NCBI RefSeq assembly: GCF_000721265.1
Contig: NZ_JOFZ01000011.1
Coordinates: 276,955-340,954 of the forward strand
DNA: 64,000 bases
Reading direction: 5' to 3'
DNA from: Streptomyces sp. NRRL F-5126
Lineage (GTDB): Bacteria > Actinomycetota > Actinomycetes > Streptomycetales > Streptomycetaceae
The notes beneath the pieces were generated by a model, which was not told the DNA's origin, did not search any database, and saw only the letters and a program-made list of their open reading frames with translations. The translations under genes and the position numbers were made by a program. Of the stretch, positions 25,497-34,528 are shown piece by piece (within the stretch, counting starts at the first letter, position 1; each line of letters begins with the position of its first letter).

Positions 25497-26309
25497 TCAC
25501 CGGTCCCGATGGTCTGCCGTGGGTCCGGCGGCCGTGTTCCGGCTCGCGAGACGCGGCAGGAAGCGGAAGCCGACGCCACCCGCGATCATGGTCGCGGCGC
25601 CGAGGATCAGGAACGTGGTGTCCCCTGACCCGGTCTCCGCGAGCTGCGACGTCCCGGCGCTCTGCTCGGCCGGCTTGTTGCCGACGCTGTCCGGGCTGGT
25701 GTTGTCGGCGCACTTGACGCTGTCGAGGTCGACGGTGCAGGTGTTGACGCTCCCGCCGGTGGCGGCGGAGCCGCCGGTGGCGCTGGAGCCGCCGGTGGCC
25801 GACGAGGACCCGGTCGAGCCGGTGGACCCGGTGGAGCCACCGCCGGTGGCGGCGGAGCCGCCGTTGCCGTCCGTGGACGACCCGCCGTTCCCGCTGCCGT
25901 TGCTGGAACCGCCGCCGACCGCGCCGCCGTTCTGGTTCCCACCGGCGCCGTTGGTACCGGTCTCACCCGTTGTGCCGGGAGCACCGTTCGTACCGGTCTC
26001 ACCCGTCGTGCCAGGAGCACCGTTCGTACCGGTCTCACCCGTCGTGCCAGGAGCACCGTTCGTACCGGTCTCACCCGTCGTCCCGGGAGCACCGTTCGTA
26101 CCGGTCTCACCCGACTGCCCCTGGCTGACACCGTCGGGTCCACCCGTACCCTGCTCACCCTGCGGCAGGAATACGTTCGCCTTGACGGGGCCAACGTCCA
26201 CGCCGACGCCGGCGGCCTGCGCAGCCCCCGCGGCGGTCAGCGACGCGCCGGCGACGATCACCGCGCCGGCGGCGATACGTGCCACGCGGACACGCGTCTT
26301 CTTGGTCAT
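25497..26309 (-). CDS. Collagen-like, sortase-anchored surface protein
   Basis: This 270-residue secreted wall protein has a signal peptide at 1-34 ([32 protein letters not shown]). Around residues 60-130 are about twenty Gly-X-Y triplets built from four perfect [12 protein letters not shown] units plus partial ones. A Gly/Ser-rich stretch and a [10 protein letters not shown] segment follow. The C-terminus has LAETG, a hydrophobic helix and a basic tail. LAETG fits the LAxTG motif of class E sortases, as in Streptomyces chaplins. ATG 26309 starts directly at the signal peptide; an ATG at 26342 would add [11 protein letters not shown], including a rare TTA Leu codon. Confidence 0.86.
   Translation of the reverse strand: MTKKTRVRVARIAAGAVIVAGASLTAAGAAQAAGVGVDVGPVKANVFLPQGEQGTGGPDGVSQGQSGETGTNGAPGTTGETGTNGAPGTTGETGTNGAPGTTGETGTNGAPGTTGETGTNGAGGNQNGGAVGGGSSNGSGNGGSSTDGNGGSAATGGGSTGSTGSTGSSSATGGSSATGGSAATGGSVNTCTVDLDSVKCADNTSPDSVGNKPAEQSAGTSQLAETGSGDTTFLILGAATMIAGGVGFRFLPRLASRNTAAGPTADHRDR
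25945..26113 (-). repeat. Five 36-bp tandem repeats encoding collagen-like triplets
   Basis: Nearly identical 36-bp units begin at 25945, 25981, 26017, 26053 and 26089; the last is partial. Each encodes [12 protein letters not shown] on the minus strand. Near-identity at synonymous positions suggests recent expansion and likely copy-number variation. Confidence 0.9.
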
Positions 26310-26531
26310 CTGCCTGGTACCCCCAAGTAATTCAGTCGTCATGGGCGCAGCGCCCAGGGCAGCGGCCGCGGGGAGTACGCGTCTTCGCCTGTCCCCCGGT
26401 CACACGCGCCCCAGAATTACGCATGCCACGCGTCAGCTTTCCGAGTTTCCATATACGCGTCAAGGCCGTTGCGTCTGCGATGGCCGCGAATGCGTTGGTT
26501 GTCCGGGACGTCCCGACGTAATCGTGACATG

Positions 26532-26568
26532 AAAAGGAACTGCCGCTTCCGAAACGGCAGTTCCCTTG
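26532..26568 (-). terminator. Rho-independent terminator of prfB
   Basis: A perfect 10-bp stem (26536-26545 with 26555-26564) is followed on the minus strand by TTTTC, a short U-tract. It lies 17 bases past the prfB stop. Confidence 0.88.
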
Positions 26569-26585
26569 TCGACAAAGCGTGAGTT

Positions 26586-27692
26586 CTAGTTCTCCTGCTG
26601 CTTGCGCCAGCGAATTCCTGATTCCAGGAAGCCGTCGATCTCGCCGTCGAGCACGGCCTGCGGGTTGCCCACCTCGTGGCTCGTGCGCAGGTCCTTGACC
26701 ATCTGGTACGGGTGCAGGACGTACGAACGCATCTGGTTGCCCCAGGAGTTGCCGCCGTCGCCCTTGAGCGCGTCCATCTTGGCCTGCTCCTCCTGGCGGC
26801 GGCGTTCGAGGAGTTTCGCCTGGAGGACGTTCATCGCGCTCGCCTTGTTCTGGATCTGCGAGCGCTCGTTCTGGCAGGAGACGACGATTCCCGTCGGGAT
26901 GTGCGTGATGCGCACGGCGGAGTCCGTGGTGTTGACGCCCTGGCCGCCGGGGCCCGACGCGCGGTAGACGTCCACGCGCAGTTCGGACTCGTCGATCTCG
27001 ACGTGGTCGCTCTGCTCGACGACGGGCAGCACCTCGACGCCCGCGAACGACGTCTGGCGGCGGCCCTGGTTGTCGAACGGCGAGATGCGGACCAGGCGGT
27101 GCGTGCCCTGCTCCACCGAGAGCGTGCCGTACGCGTACGGGGCCTTGACGACGAACGTGGTCGACTTGATGCCGGCCTCTTCCGCGTACGAGGTCTCGTA
27201 GACCTCCGTGGCGTAGCCGTGCCGCTCCGCCCAGCGCAGGTACATGCGCTGGAGCTGCTCGGCGAAGTCCGCCGCGTCGACGCCGCCGGCCTCCGCGCGG
27301 ATGTTGACGAGCGCCTCGCGCTCGTCGTACTCGCCGGACAGGAGCGTGCGGACCTCCATCTCGTCCAGCGCCTTGCGCACCGCGTCGAGCTCGGTCTCGG
27401 CCTCCGCGCGCGTATCCGCGTCGTCCTCGTCCGCCGCCAGTTCGAAGAGCACTTCGAGGTCGTCGATGCGGCCGCGCAGCGCCTCGGTCCTGCGGACCTC
27501 GGCCTGCAGGTGGGAGAGCCGGCTGGTGATCTTCTGCGCTGCCTCCGGGTCGTCCCACAGGGACGGCGCCGCGGCCTGCTCCTCGAGCACAGCGATGTCT
27601 GCCCTCTTCTTGCCGAGGTCCAGAACGGCCTCGATCGACTCCATGGTCGAGGAGAGGGACTTCAACTCTTCGGATACATCCACGACTGCCAC
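26586..27692 (-). CDS. prfB: Peptide chain release factor 2
   Basis: This 368-residue factor recognises UGA and UAA stop codons and triggers peptide release. The codon-recognition motif SPF is in [10 protein letters not shown], and the catalytic GGQ in [13 protein letters not shown]. The N-terminal ~110 residues are the coiled-coil domain. The frame is continuous, with no early in-frame stop, so the autoregulatory +1 frameshift of enteric prfB is absent. GTG 27692 gives the usual [13 protein letters not shown] start. Confidence 0.97.
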   Translation of the reverse strand: MAVVDVSEELKSLSSTMESIEAVLDLGKKRADIAVLEEQAAAPSLWDDPEAAQKITSRLSHLQAEVRRTEALRGRIDDLEVLFELAADEDDADTRAEAETELDAVRKALDEMEVRTLLSGEYDEREALVNIRAEAGGVDAADFAEQLQRMYLRWAERHGYATEVYETSYAEEAGIKSTTFVVKAPYAYGTLSVEQGTHRLVRISPFDNQGRRQTSFAGVEVLPVVEQSDHVEIDESELRVDVYRASGPGGQGVNTTDSAVRITHIPTGIVVSCQNERSQIQNKASAMNVLQAKLLERRRQEEQAKMDALKGDGGNSWGNQMRSYVLHPYQMVKDLRTSHEVGNPQAVLDGEIDGFLESGIRWRKQQEN

Positions 27693-27750
27693 GCGTCCAA
27701 GCGTAACCGCTGCCCGGCCCCCGGCTCTCCCGCCGTACTGCGGCGCAGGC

Positions 27751-28992
27751 TCAGGGCGCCGGCTGCGTGGACTGCTTCGCGTCCTGCGGGCTGGTGCCGT
27801 CGCCGACCGCGAACCAGCCGCCGAGGCCCAGCGCGACCGCGAGCACCCCGGCCCCCACACCGAGCGTGACGCGGCGCTTGCGCACGGCGGCCGCCTTGTG
27901 GCTACGGGCCGAGCCGGGGCGCGGGCTGCCGGGCGCGCGCGGGACGCGTGCCGTGCCGCGGGCGCCGCCCGCGAGTTCGTCGGGCGCGGGCACGCGCATG
28001 CTGGTGTGGGTGTCGCGGTTGGAGTCCGGCGCCGCGCCCGGGACCAGGGCCACCGCGCCGCGCCTTCGCGGCTCGTCGCCGCCGGGGGCGGCCGTCTCCC
28101 GGGCGGTGTCCTGCCGCTCGGGCTCCTCGTGCTCGGTGCCGGGCTCGTCGACGTCGAGCGGCGGGATGCCGGCGAGCAGCGGGAGTACCTCGTGCAGCCG
28201 CGCGGCGAGCTCCGAGGCGCGCAGCCTGGAGGCGGGCGCCTTGGCCAGGCACTGGACGAGGAGCTGCCACAGCTCCTCGGGGATGCCGGGCAGCGGTACG
28301 ACGGTCTCCGTGACATGCCTGCGCAGCACGGCGCCCGGGTGGCCGCCGCCGAAGGGCGTGAAGCCGGCCAGCAGCTCGTAGAGGACGGTGGCCAGCGCGT
28401 AGATGTCGACGGCGGCGCGCGGCGGCAGGCCCTCCACGATCTCGGGTGCCAGGTAGTCGGGCGTGCCGATGATGCGGGTGGTCTTGGTGCGGCTCGGGGT
28501 GTCGATGAGCTTGGCGACGCCGAAGTCCGTGATGAGCGCGGGGTGCGCGCCGCCGGGACCGAGCGGCCCCTCCATGTCGAGCAGGATGTTCTCGGGCTTC
28601 ACGTCGCGGTGGACGACGCCCTTCGCGTGCGCGGCGGCGAGCCCCTCCGCGACGTCGGCGGCGATCGCGACGGCGGCCTCGGGCGCGAGGCGGCGCTCGC
28701 GGTCGAGGCGGGTGCGCAGGTCGGTGCCGCGGACGAGCCGCATGACGAGCGCCAGGTCGTTGCCGTCGACGACGAGGTCGCGCACGGAGACCACGTGCGG
28801 GTGGTCGAGCCCGAGCAGCGCCGTGCGCTCCTGGACGAAGCGCCCGACCAGCTCCTGGTCCGCGGCGAGGTCGTCGCGCAGCAGTTTGACGGCGACGGGG
28901 CCTTCGGGCCCCTCGCCGAGCCACACCGTGCCGGCGCTGCCGCGGCCCAAGATCTGGGTCGCGGTGTACCGGCTGCCGATATTCCGTGCCAA
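27751..28992 (-). CDS. pkaB: Membrane Ser/Thr protein kinase PkaB
   Basis: This 413-residue Hanks-type kinase has the Gly loop [12 protein letters not shown], Lys in VAVKLLRD, catalytic loop [17 protein letters not shown] and YLAPEI. The kinase domain spans residues ~12-265, followed by a ~110-residue acidic/Arg-rich linker, one membrane helix ([22 protein letters not shown]) and a short outer tail. TTG 28992 is chosen because GAGGGAG lies seven bases upstream. Length and order match PkaB of S. coelicolor as I remember it. It lies downstream of pkaA on the same strand, with a hairpin in the gap. Confidence 0.92.
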   Translation of the reverse strand: MARNIGSRYTATQILGRGSAGTVWLGEGPEGPVAVKLLRDDLAADQELVGRFVQERTALLGLDHPHVVSVRDLVVDGNDLALVMRLVRGTDLRTRLDRERRLAPEAAVAIAADVAEGLAAAHAKGVVHRDVKPENILLDMEGPLGPGGAHPALITDFGVAKLIDTPSRTKTTRIIGTPDYLAPEIVEGLPPRAAVDIYALATVLYELLAGFTPFGGGHPGAVLRRHVTETVVPLPGIPEELWQLLVQCLAKAPASRLRASELAARLHEVLPLLAGIPPLDVDEPGTEHEEPERQDTARETAAPGGDEPRRRGAVALVPGAAPDSNRDTHTSMRVPAPDELAGGARGTARVPRAPGSPRPGSARSHKAAAVRKRRVTLGVGAGVLAVALGLGGWFAVGDGTSPQDAKQSTQPAP

Positions 28993-29160
28993 GACTGCTC
29001 CCTCAGCGGCTGGCGTTGCCCCTCGGTCGCCCCTCAAAGTACGCGGCCTTCGGGGTGTTGCGTGCCCAAGACGGCGGCAATCTTCACTTCCGGGGAGGAA
29101 ATCACCCCCGATATTGTGCCGGAAATCGACATAGCTACAGAGCCGCCGCCGCCCGGGGCG

Positions 29161-29192
29161 CCGGGGACGCGAGGACGCCGGTGCGTCCCCGG
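29161..29192 (-). terminator. Hairpin after pkaA
   Basis: A perfect 10-bp stem (ccggggacgc with gcgtccccgg) begins 7 bases past the pkaA stop. It may terminate or attenuate transcription into pkaB. Confidence 0.6.
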
Positions 29193-29199
29193 GGCTCCG

Positions 29200-30843
29200 T
29201 CAGGAGCCGGAGCCTCCGCCGATGTTGGAGATCCAGTGCGAGACCGACGAGATGCCGTTGCCGATCTCCGACCAGTAGCCCTCGCCCTGGTGGATCCAGC
29301 TCTGCAGGGGCGTCAGGTCCCAGACGAGCCAGCCGATGATCAGCAGTACCACGATCACGACCACGCAGCCCTTGAGGCAGCCGAGGCCGGGGATGTGCAT
29401 CGGGTTGGCGCTGCGCCTCCTCGGCGCCCTGGGCTCCGGCTCGGGGCGGGGCGCGGGCTGCCGGGGCGGCGCGTACTGCTGCGGCTGCGGTGCGTACTGC
29501 TGCCGCGGCGGTGACTGCGGCCGGTACTGCTGCGGCTGCTGCCCGTACTGCTGCGGGTAGGGCGCCGGAGCCTGGCGCTGGGGCGGGTAGCCGCCCTGCG
29601 GGGGCTGCTGCCTGTGCGGGCGGTGGCGCAGCGGGTCGAGGCTCGGGTCGACGGGCTGGACCTGCGTCTGCTCGTTGCGGTCGCGCGCGGCCCGCAGCTG
29701 GTTCTGCCAGGGGTGCGGGCCCTGGCGGCTCTCCTGGCCGCCTGTGGTGGGCATCACGTTGGTGGCGGCGGCCGGATCGTGGGAGCCGGGCAGGCCGGCG
29801 CCGGGCAGGACGCTGGTGGGGGCGTCGGCGCCCGTGCCGGGCAGCACCTGGGTCGGATCGGCGGCCGAGCCGCCCGCCGGCAGGACCTGGGTGGGATCGG
29901 CGGCGCCCGGCGTGCCGGGGACGGCCGTGGGCGCCGGGTCGGGCACGAGCAGCGACGCGACGCCGAGGGCGGCGTCCACCTGCCCGGGCGTGGCGTGCAC
30001 GCCGATGCCGGGTGCGACCGTGCGCAGCGCGGTGGCCAGGTTGACGGCGCTCGGCCGCTGGTCCGGGTCCTTGCGCAGGCAGCGCTCGACGACGGTCCAC
30101 AGCGGCTCGGGCACGGTGGTGGGCCTGCGGGGCTCCTCGCTCAGGTGCTTCTGGAGCACTTCGAGCGAGGTCGCGCCGGAGAACGGCGGGCGCCCGGTGA
30201 GCAGCTCGTACAGCAGGATGCCGGCGCCGTACACGTCGACGGCGGACGTCTGCGGCCTGCCCTCGGCGGACTCGGGCGCGACGTACGCGGGCGTGCCGAC
30301 GAACTCGGCGGTGCGGGTGAGCCCCGGCGAGTCCGCGAGGCGCGCGATGCCGAAGTCGGTGAGCATCGGGTGCAGCTGCTCGCCGTCGTCCTTCAGCAGG
30401 ACGTTGGCGGGCTTGAGGTCGCGGTGGACGACGCCCTGCGCGTGGCTCGCGGCGAGCGCGTCGGCGATCTGCGCGGTGAGCAGGGCGGCCGCGACCGGCG
30501 TGAACGGGCCGTTCTCGCGCAGGTAGCGGTGCAGGTCGGGGCCGTCGACGAGGTCCATCACCAGCGCGAGCAGGTCGCCCTCGACGACCAGGTCGCGCGT
30601 GCGCACGATGTTGGGGTGCGTGAGCATCAGCAGGACGGAACGTTCGCGCAGGAAGCGCATCACGACGTCCGCGTCGCTCGCGAGCTCTTCTCTCAGTACC
30701 TTGATGGCGACGGTCTCGCCCGGCTGTCCCGGCACGGCCGCCTCGGCTCCGGCGGTCTCCCGCTGCGAAGCGCGCCAGACGGTGCCCGTGGCACCGCGCC
30801 CGAGCGGTTCCTCGAGCAGGTACTTGCTGCCTACCGGCCGCAC
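29200..30843 (-). CDS. pkaA: Membrane Ser/Thr protein kinase PkaA
   Basis: In this 547-residue Hanks-type kinase, the kinase domain (residues ~8-275) has LGRGATGTVW, VAIKVLRE, HRDLKPANVLL, LTDFGIARL and YVAPES. A ~215-residue linker rich in Thr/Pro and then Gln/Tyr/Pro (PQQYGQQPQQY-type repeats) follows, then one membrane helix (GCVVVIVVLLIIGWLVW) and a ~35-residue outer tail without PASTA repeats. GTG 30843 has GGGAG about ten bases upstream. It is divergent from the FHA-domain gene, whose FHA module could read phospho-Thr sites made by this kinase. Confidence 0.93.
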   Translation of the reverse strand: MRPVGSKYLLEEPLGRGATGTVWRASQRETAGAEAAVPGQPGETVAIKVLREELASDADVVMRFLRERSVLLMLTHPNIVRTRDLVVEGDLLALVMDLVDGPDLHRYLRENGPFTPVAAALLTAQIADALAASHAQGVVHRDLKPANVLLKDDGEQLHPMLTDFGIARLADSPGLTRTAEFVGTPAYVAPESAEGRPQTSAVDVYGAGILLYELLTGRPPFSGATSLEVLQKHLSEEPRRPTTVPEPLWTVVERCLRKDPDQRPSAVNLATALRTVAPGIGVHATPGQVDAALGVASLLVPDPAPTAVPGTPGAADPTQVLPAGGSAADPTQVLPGTGADAPTSVLPGAGLPGSHDPAAATNVMPTTGGQESRQGPHPWQNQLRAARDRNEQTQVQPVDPSLDPLRHRPHRQQPPQGGYPPQRQAPAPYPQQYGQQPQQYRPQSPPRQQYAPQPQQYAPPRQPAPRPEPEPRAPRRRSANPMHIPGLGCLKGCVVVIVVLLIIGWLVWDLTPLQSWIHQGEGYWSEIGNGISSVSHWISNIGGGSGS

Positions 30844-31200
30844 GTCATGTGCTCCCTGCTGATAGAGATCACTGCATCGTCCCGCGTTCCGGGGACTCCG
30901 GCCCACTTTAATGCCGCCGGACGGGTCACCGAGCGTCATCGCACGTGACCCTCGCGCGTGACGGCCGCGGGCCGCGTCCCGGGGAGGACGCGAGCAGCGC
31001 ACGGATGGTTGCCGCCGCACGGTCCCGAGCGCGCGGGACACGATCGCAAGCAGGCATTTATGCACGCACAGCCGACCAATCAAGATCACTTGAGACCGGG
31101 GCGCGGGCGTGTTGTCAGTGGCAGGTGCGAGGATGCCCTCACGTACCGGTCGGGCGCCGTACCCGCCGGACACCCTGTGCAGAAGGGACCGCTGACGGCT
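30844..31200. other. Divergent promoter region between pkaA and the FHA gene
   Basis: These 357 bases separate the two divergent genes. The segment 31045-31090 is the least GC-rich and may hold promoter elements. I see no gene. The open frame upstream of 31201 belongs to no recognisable domain. Confidence 0.45.
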
Positions 31201-34200
31201 ATGCAGATCCGGCTGACCGTCCTCGCCGCGGGGCGCGCGTGCGACGTCCTCGTCACCGCGCCGGCGGGCACGGCGCTCGCGGCGGTGGCGTCCGGCCTCG
31301 TCACCTCGGTCCTCGGCCCCGACGCCCCCGGCGCGGCGGCGCTGTACGCGGACGGTGTCCGGCTGGACGCGCAGCGTGCGGCCCTCGGCGACCCGCCGCT
31401 GGTCGACGGCGCGGTGCTGTCGCTCGGCGCGCCCGCCGCCGACGAGGGGCTCACGCGTGGGGCGCCGGCGCAGCTCAGGGTGGTGGCCGGCCCGGACGCG
31501 GGCGGGGTGCACCTGCTGCACGGCGGCCGCGTGGTGATCGGCCGCTCCGCCGAGGCGGACGTGCCCCTGGACGACCCGGACGTGTCGCGGCTGCACTGCG
31601 CTGTGACGCTCGCGGCGGACGGCGCCGTGGCGGTGGCCGACCTCGGCTCGACGAACGGCACGACGCTCGACGGGGCGCCGGTCGGCTCGTCGCGGGTCCC
31701 GCTGCCGCCGGGCGCGGCGCTGCGCCTTGGCGAGTCGACGGTGACGCTCGCCGTGGGCGAGCGGGAGGCGGCGCTGGCGACGGTCCCCGACGGCGAGGGC
31801 CACCTGCGGGTGACGCCGGGGGACGCGCGCGCGGCGGACGCCGGGGTCCATGCCGGGGCCGATCCGCGGGAGCTCGGCGGCGAGCGGCTCGGGGCCGCGC
31901 CCCGCCGCGTTCCGGCCGCCGCGCCCGGCTCCGGCCTCCCGCACGCGCCGGGCGGCACGGGGCAGGACGGCGGGCACGCGTTCGGCGGACCGCAGGCACA
32001 GGCCGGCCACGGCCACCCGGAGGGCGGCTCCTCCGGCCCGTCCCATCCCTCCGGCCCCGCCATCGCGAGCGAGGTGCCGCATGTGCCGGGCCAGCGCGAC
32101 GGCACGCAGGACGACGCGGCGTCCGGCAGGCGCCGCGGCCTGGGCGCCTGGGCACGCAGGTTCGGCGGGGGCGCGGGGCGCGGCGAGACGCATGTCGGCG
32201 TGCCGCTCCAGCGCGGCGGCGAGCGGCCCGCAGGGCGGACTCCCCTCGACTCCACGTGGCCGGACGCGGCCGAGCTGCTGCTCACCGCTCTCGCCCCGGG
32301 GCCCCGCCTGTGGGAGCGCGGCCCCTCCCATCCCCAGGCGCTGGTGGTCAGGCTGGGCACGGCGGACAGGCCAGACCGCCACGCGCCGGTGACGGTGGGA
32401 CTGCTGGAGGCCGGCTCGCTTGGTCTCGCCGGGCCGCGCGCGCGTCTCGTCGGCCTCGCACGCTCCGTGGTGGCGCAGCTCGCCGCCCTGCACCCGCCGT
32501 CGGAGCTGGAGATCGCGCTGATCACGACGGATCGCGCGCTGGGCGTCGAGCAGCGGCGCGCGGACTGGGGCTGGCTCGGCTGGCTGCCGCACGCCAGGCC
32601 GGGCCACGGGCAGGACTGCAGGCTGCTTCTCGCGTACGACAGGGAGCAGGCGGCGGCCAGGGCCGCCGAGCTCAGCCGGCGGCTTGACGAGGGGCCGCTC
32701 GGCCCCGGCTGGGCGTCCGCCGAGCCCGGCGCGGTCGAGGCCGCCGCCCGGCGCCACACCGGCCAAAGGACGCTGCTCGTCGTGGACGGCGACCCCGGCT
32801 CCGCGGCGCTGCGCGAGACGACGGCGCGTCTCGCGCAGGCCGGTCCCGCGGCGGGCATCCATGTGCTGTGCCTGGCCGAGACGCCCGCCGCGTCCGCGGT
32901 CTCGTCCGTCACGGCCACCTATGACGCGGCCTGCGCGGCGTCGCTGCCGTTCCGCGAGTGCGGCGCCGTCGCGCTGCTCAGCGGGGACGTGGCGGGCGCG
33001 CTGCGGGTGCTGCGCACCGCGCCGGGGCAGCCCGTCGGCGACGGCAGGGGCACGGTCGCGGTCGTGGACGCGGTGTCGGCGGCGTGGGCCGAGCGGTTCG
33101 GGCGGGCGCTCGCGCCGCTGCGTACGACGGTCGCGGCGGCGGGCCCGCGCCCCGCCGCGGAGCTGCCGCGCACCGCCAGGCTGCTGGACGAGCTGGGCCT
33201 CGCGCGGGCCACGCCCGCGTCGCTGCTGGCCGGCTGGGCTCGGGCGGCCGACGCCGGCCAGGAGTGCGCCGTGGTGCTGGGCGCGGGGCCGCGCGGTCCC
33301 GTGGCGGCCGACCTTGTGCGCGAGGGCCCCCACCTGCTGGTCGAGGGCCCGCCCGGCAGCGGGCGCACGGAGCTGCTGCGGGCGCTCGCCGCCTCGCTCG
33401 CGGCGGGCGCGCGCCCGGACGATCTGGGTCTTCTGCTGGTCGACGGCGCGGGCGGCATGAGGGGAGAGGGCCTCGCCGCGCTCACGGAGCTGCCGCATGT
33501 GACGGAACACCTGGTGGCCTCTGATCCCGTCAGGATGCGTGCGTTCGCGCAGGCGCTCGGCGGGGAGCTCAAGCGCAGGGCCGAGCTGCTCGGCCCGCTC
33601 TCGTTCGCCCAGTGGCACGAGGCGCGGCAGGCCGGGGACGCGCGCGAGGAGCGCGGGGAGCAGCAGCCGGGCGACGCGCCCCTGTCGGCGACGCGCACGC
33701 TGCGGCTGCGCCCGGGCGGGCAGCGGCCGGGGCAGGACGTGCGGCGCGCGCCCAGCCCGTTGCCGCGGCTGGCCGTGCTCGTCGACGACCTGGACGCGCT
33801 GGCGGCTCCCGCGCTCGGCAGCCCCGGGCGCCCCGCCGCCGGATCCGTGATGCGGGCGCTCCAGGCGATCGCGCGCGACGGCGAGCGGCTGGGGGTGCAC
33901 CTGCTGGCGGCGTCCGGCGCCCATGACCGCACCGCGTCCACGGAACTGGCGCGTACGGTGCGCCTGCGCGCCGTGCTCGACGCGCCGCCGACGGCGCCCG
34001 CGCCCGAGGATCCGACGCCGGGCCGCGGCCGCCTCGTCGGTCCCGACGGCGGCGCGACGCCCTTCCAGGCGGGCCGGGTGACGGGCCGCATCCCGCGCAC
34101 GGCGACCCGGCGCCCGACGGTGGCGCCCCTGGAGTGGGAGCGGATGGGCGATCCGCCGACGCGCCGCCCGTTGCGCGAGCTGGGCAACGGGCCGACGGAT

Positions 34201-34287
34201 CTGGCGCTGCTCGCCAGTGCCATGGACCGGGCGGCGCGTTCCATCGCGGCGGCCCCGGTCGCCCCGCTCTCGCCCGTGCACCCCTGA
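31201..34287 (+). CDS. FHA-domain protein with degenerate EssC/EccC-type FtsK ATPase region
   Basis: This is a 1028-residue protein. Residues 1-80 resemble the N-terminal beta-rich domain of EssC-like proteins (LYADGVRLDA...LVDGAVLSLG). Residues 93-185 are an FHA phospho-Thr-binding domain: GRS at 114, SRLH at 129 and STNGT at 150. A ~170-residue disordered Gly/His/Pro linker follows, without membrane helices. From about residue 355 the sequence resembles the EccC/EssC core (LWERGPSHPQALVVRLG; LLEAGSLGLAGPRARL; WGWLGWLPHA). The only P-loop, GPPGSGRT (716-723), has Arg722 in place of the essential Walker A Lys, and the following strand reads LLLVDGAGG rather than the usual VDYKGG. ATG 31201 starts the conserved domain. 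It is probably a soluble phospho-reader rather than an active motor. Confidence 0.85.
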   Translation: MQIRLTVLAAGRACDVLVTAPAGTALAAVASGLVTSVLGPDAPGAAALYADGVRLDAQRAALGDPPLVDGAVLSLGAPAADEGLTRGAPAQLRVVAGPDAGGVHLLHGGRVVIGRSAEADVPLDDPDVSRLHCAVTLAADGAVAVADLGSTNGTTLDGAPVGSSRVPLPPGAALRLGESTVTLAVGEREAALATVPDGEGHLRVTPGDARAADAGVHAGADPRELGGERLGAAPRRVPAAAPGSGLPHAPGGTGQDGGHAFGGPQAQAGHGHPEGGSSGPSHPSGPAIASEVPHVPGQRDGTQDDAASGRRRGLGAWARRFGGGAGRGETHVGVPLQRGGERPAGRTPLDSTWPDAAELLLTALAPGPRLWERGPSHPQALVVRLGTADRPDRHAPVTVGLLEAGSLGLAGPRARLVGLARSVVAQLAALHPPSELEIALITTDRALGVEQRRADWGWLGWLPHARPGHGQDCRLLLAYDREQAAARAAELSRRLDEGPLGPGWASAEPGAVEAAARRHTGQRTLLVVDGDPGSAALRETTARLAQAGPAAGIHVLCLAETPAASAVSSVTATYDAACAASLPFRECGAVALLSGDVAGALRVLRTAPGQPVGDGRGTVAVVDAVSAAWAERFGRALAPLRTTVAAAGPRPAAELPRTARLLDELGLARATPASLLAGWARAADAGQECAVVLGAGPRGPVAADLVREGPHLLVEGPPGSGRTELLRALAASLAAGARPDDLGLLLVDGAGGMRGEGLAALTELPHVTEHLVASDPVRMRAFAQALGGELKRRAELLGPLSFAQWHEARQAGDAREERGEQQPGDAPLSATRTLRLRPGGQRPGQDVRRAPSPLPRLAVLVDDLDALAAPALGSPGRPAAGSVMRALQAIARDGERLGVHLLAASGAHDRTASTELARTVRLRAVLDAPPTAPAPEDPTPGRGRLVGPDGGATPFQAGRVTGRIPRTATRRPTVAPLEWERMGDPPTRRPLRELGNGPTDLALLASAMDRAARSIAAAPVAPLSPVHP

Positions 34288-34528
34288 CCGGCGGGACCGG
34301 GCGCCGGCATCCACTCAACCCTCAAGGCTTTACCGTGTGTTGGTTGCCGGTCCTGGAGCGTTACGAGCGCATCACGATCACCGCGTACGGCTCGGTGACG
34401 CTCTTGCCTGTCATGAACACCCGGCGTAGGACTGGTCCGCACGGAACGTGGCGGCGCCGGCACGTCGGGCGGTGGTGCCTGTTCCGAGCGTGGATCCACA
34501 CGCGCACGGGAGAGACGGGGATGCAGCG

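Noticed and set aside
25945..26113. Regular 36-bp repeats that could suggest a CRISPR array
   Set aside because: Units are directly adjacent with no spacers and encode an in-frame Gly-X-Y protein repeat.
27600..27692. Search for a programmed +1 frameshift in prfB
   Set aside because: The frame is continuous from the start with no early UGA, so no frameshift signal is needed.
29200..34314. A 1704-codon open frame on the minus strand running from pkaA through the whole FHA gene
   Set aside because: High GC keeps the antisense frame open. Only the pkaA part shows a protein family; the rest is Arg/Pro/Gln-rich and antisense to the well-supported FHA protein.
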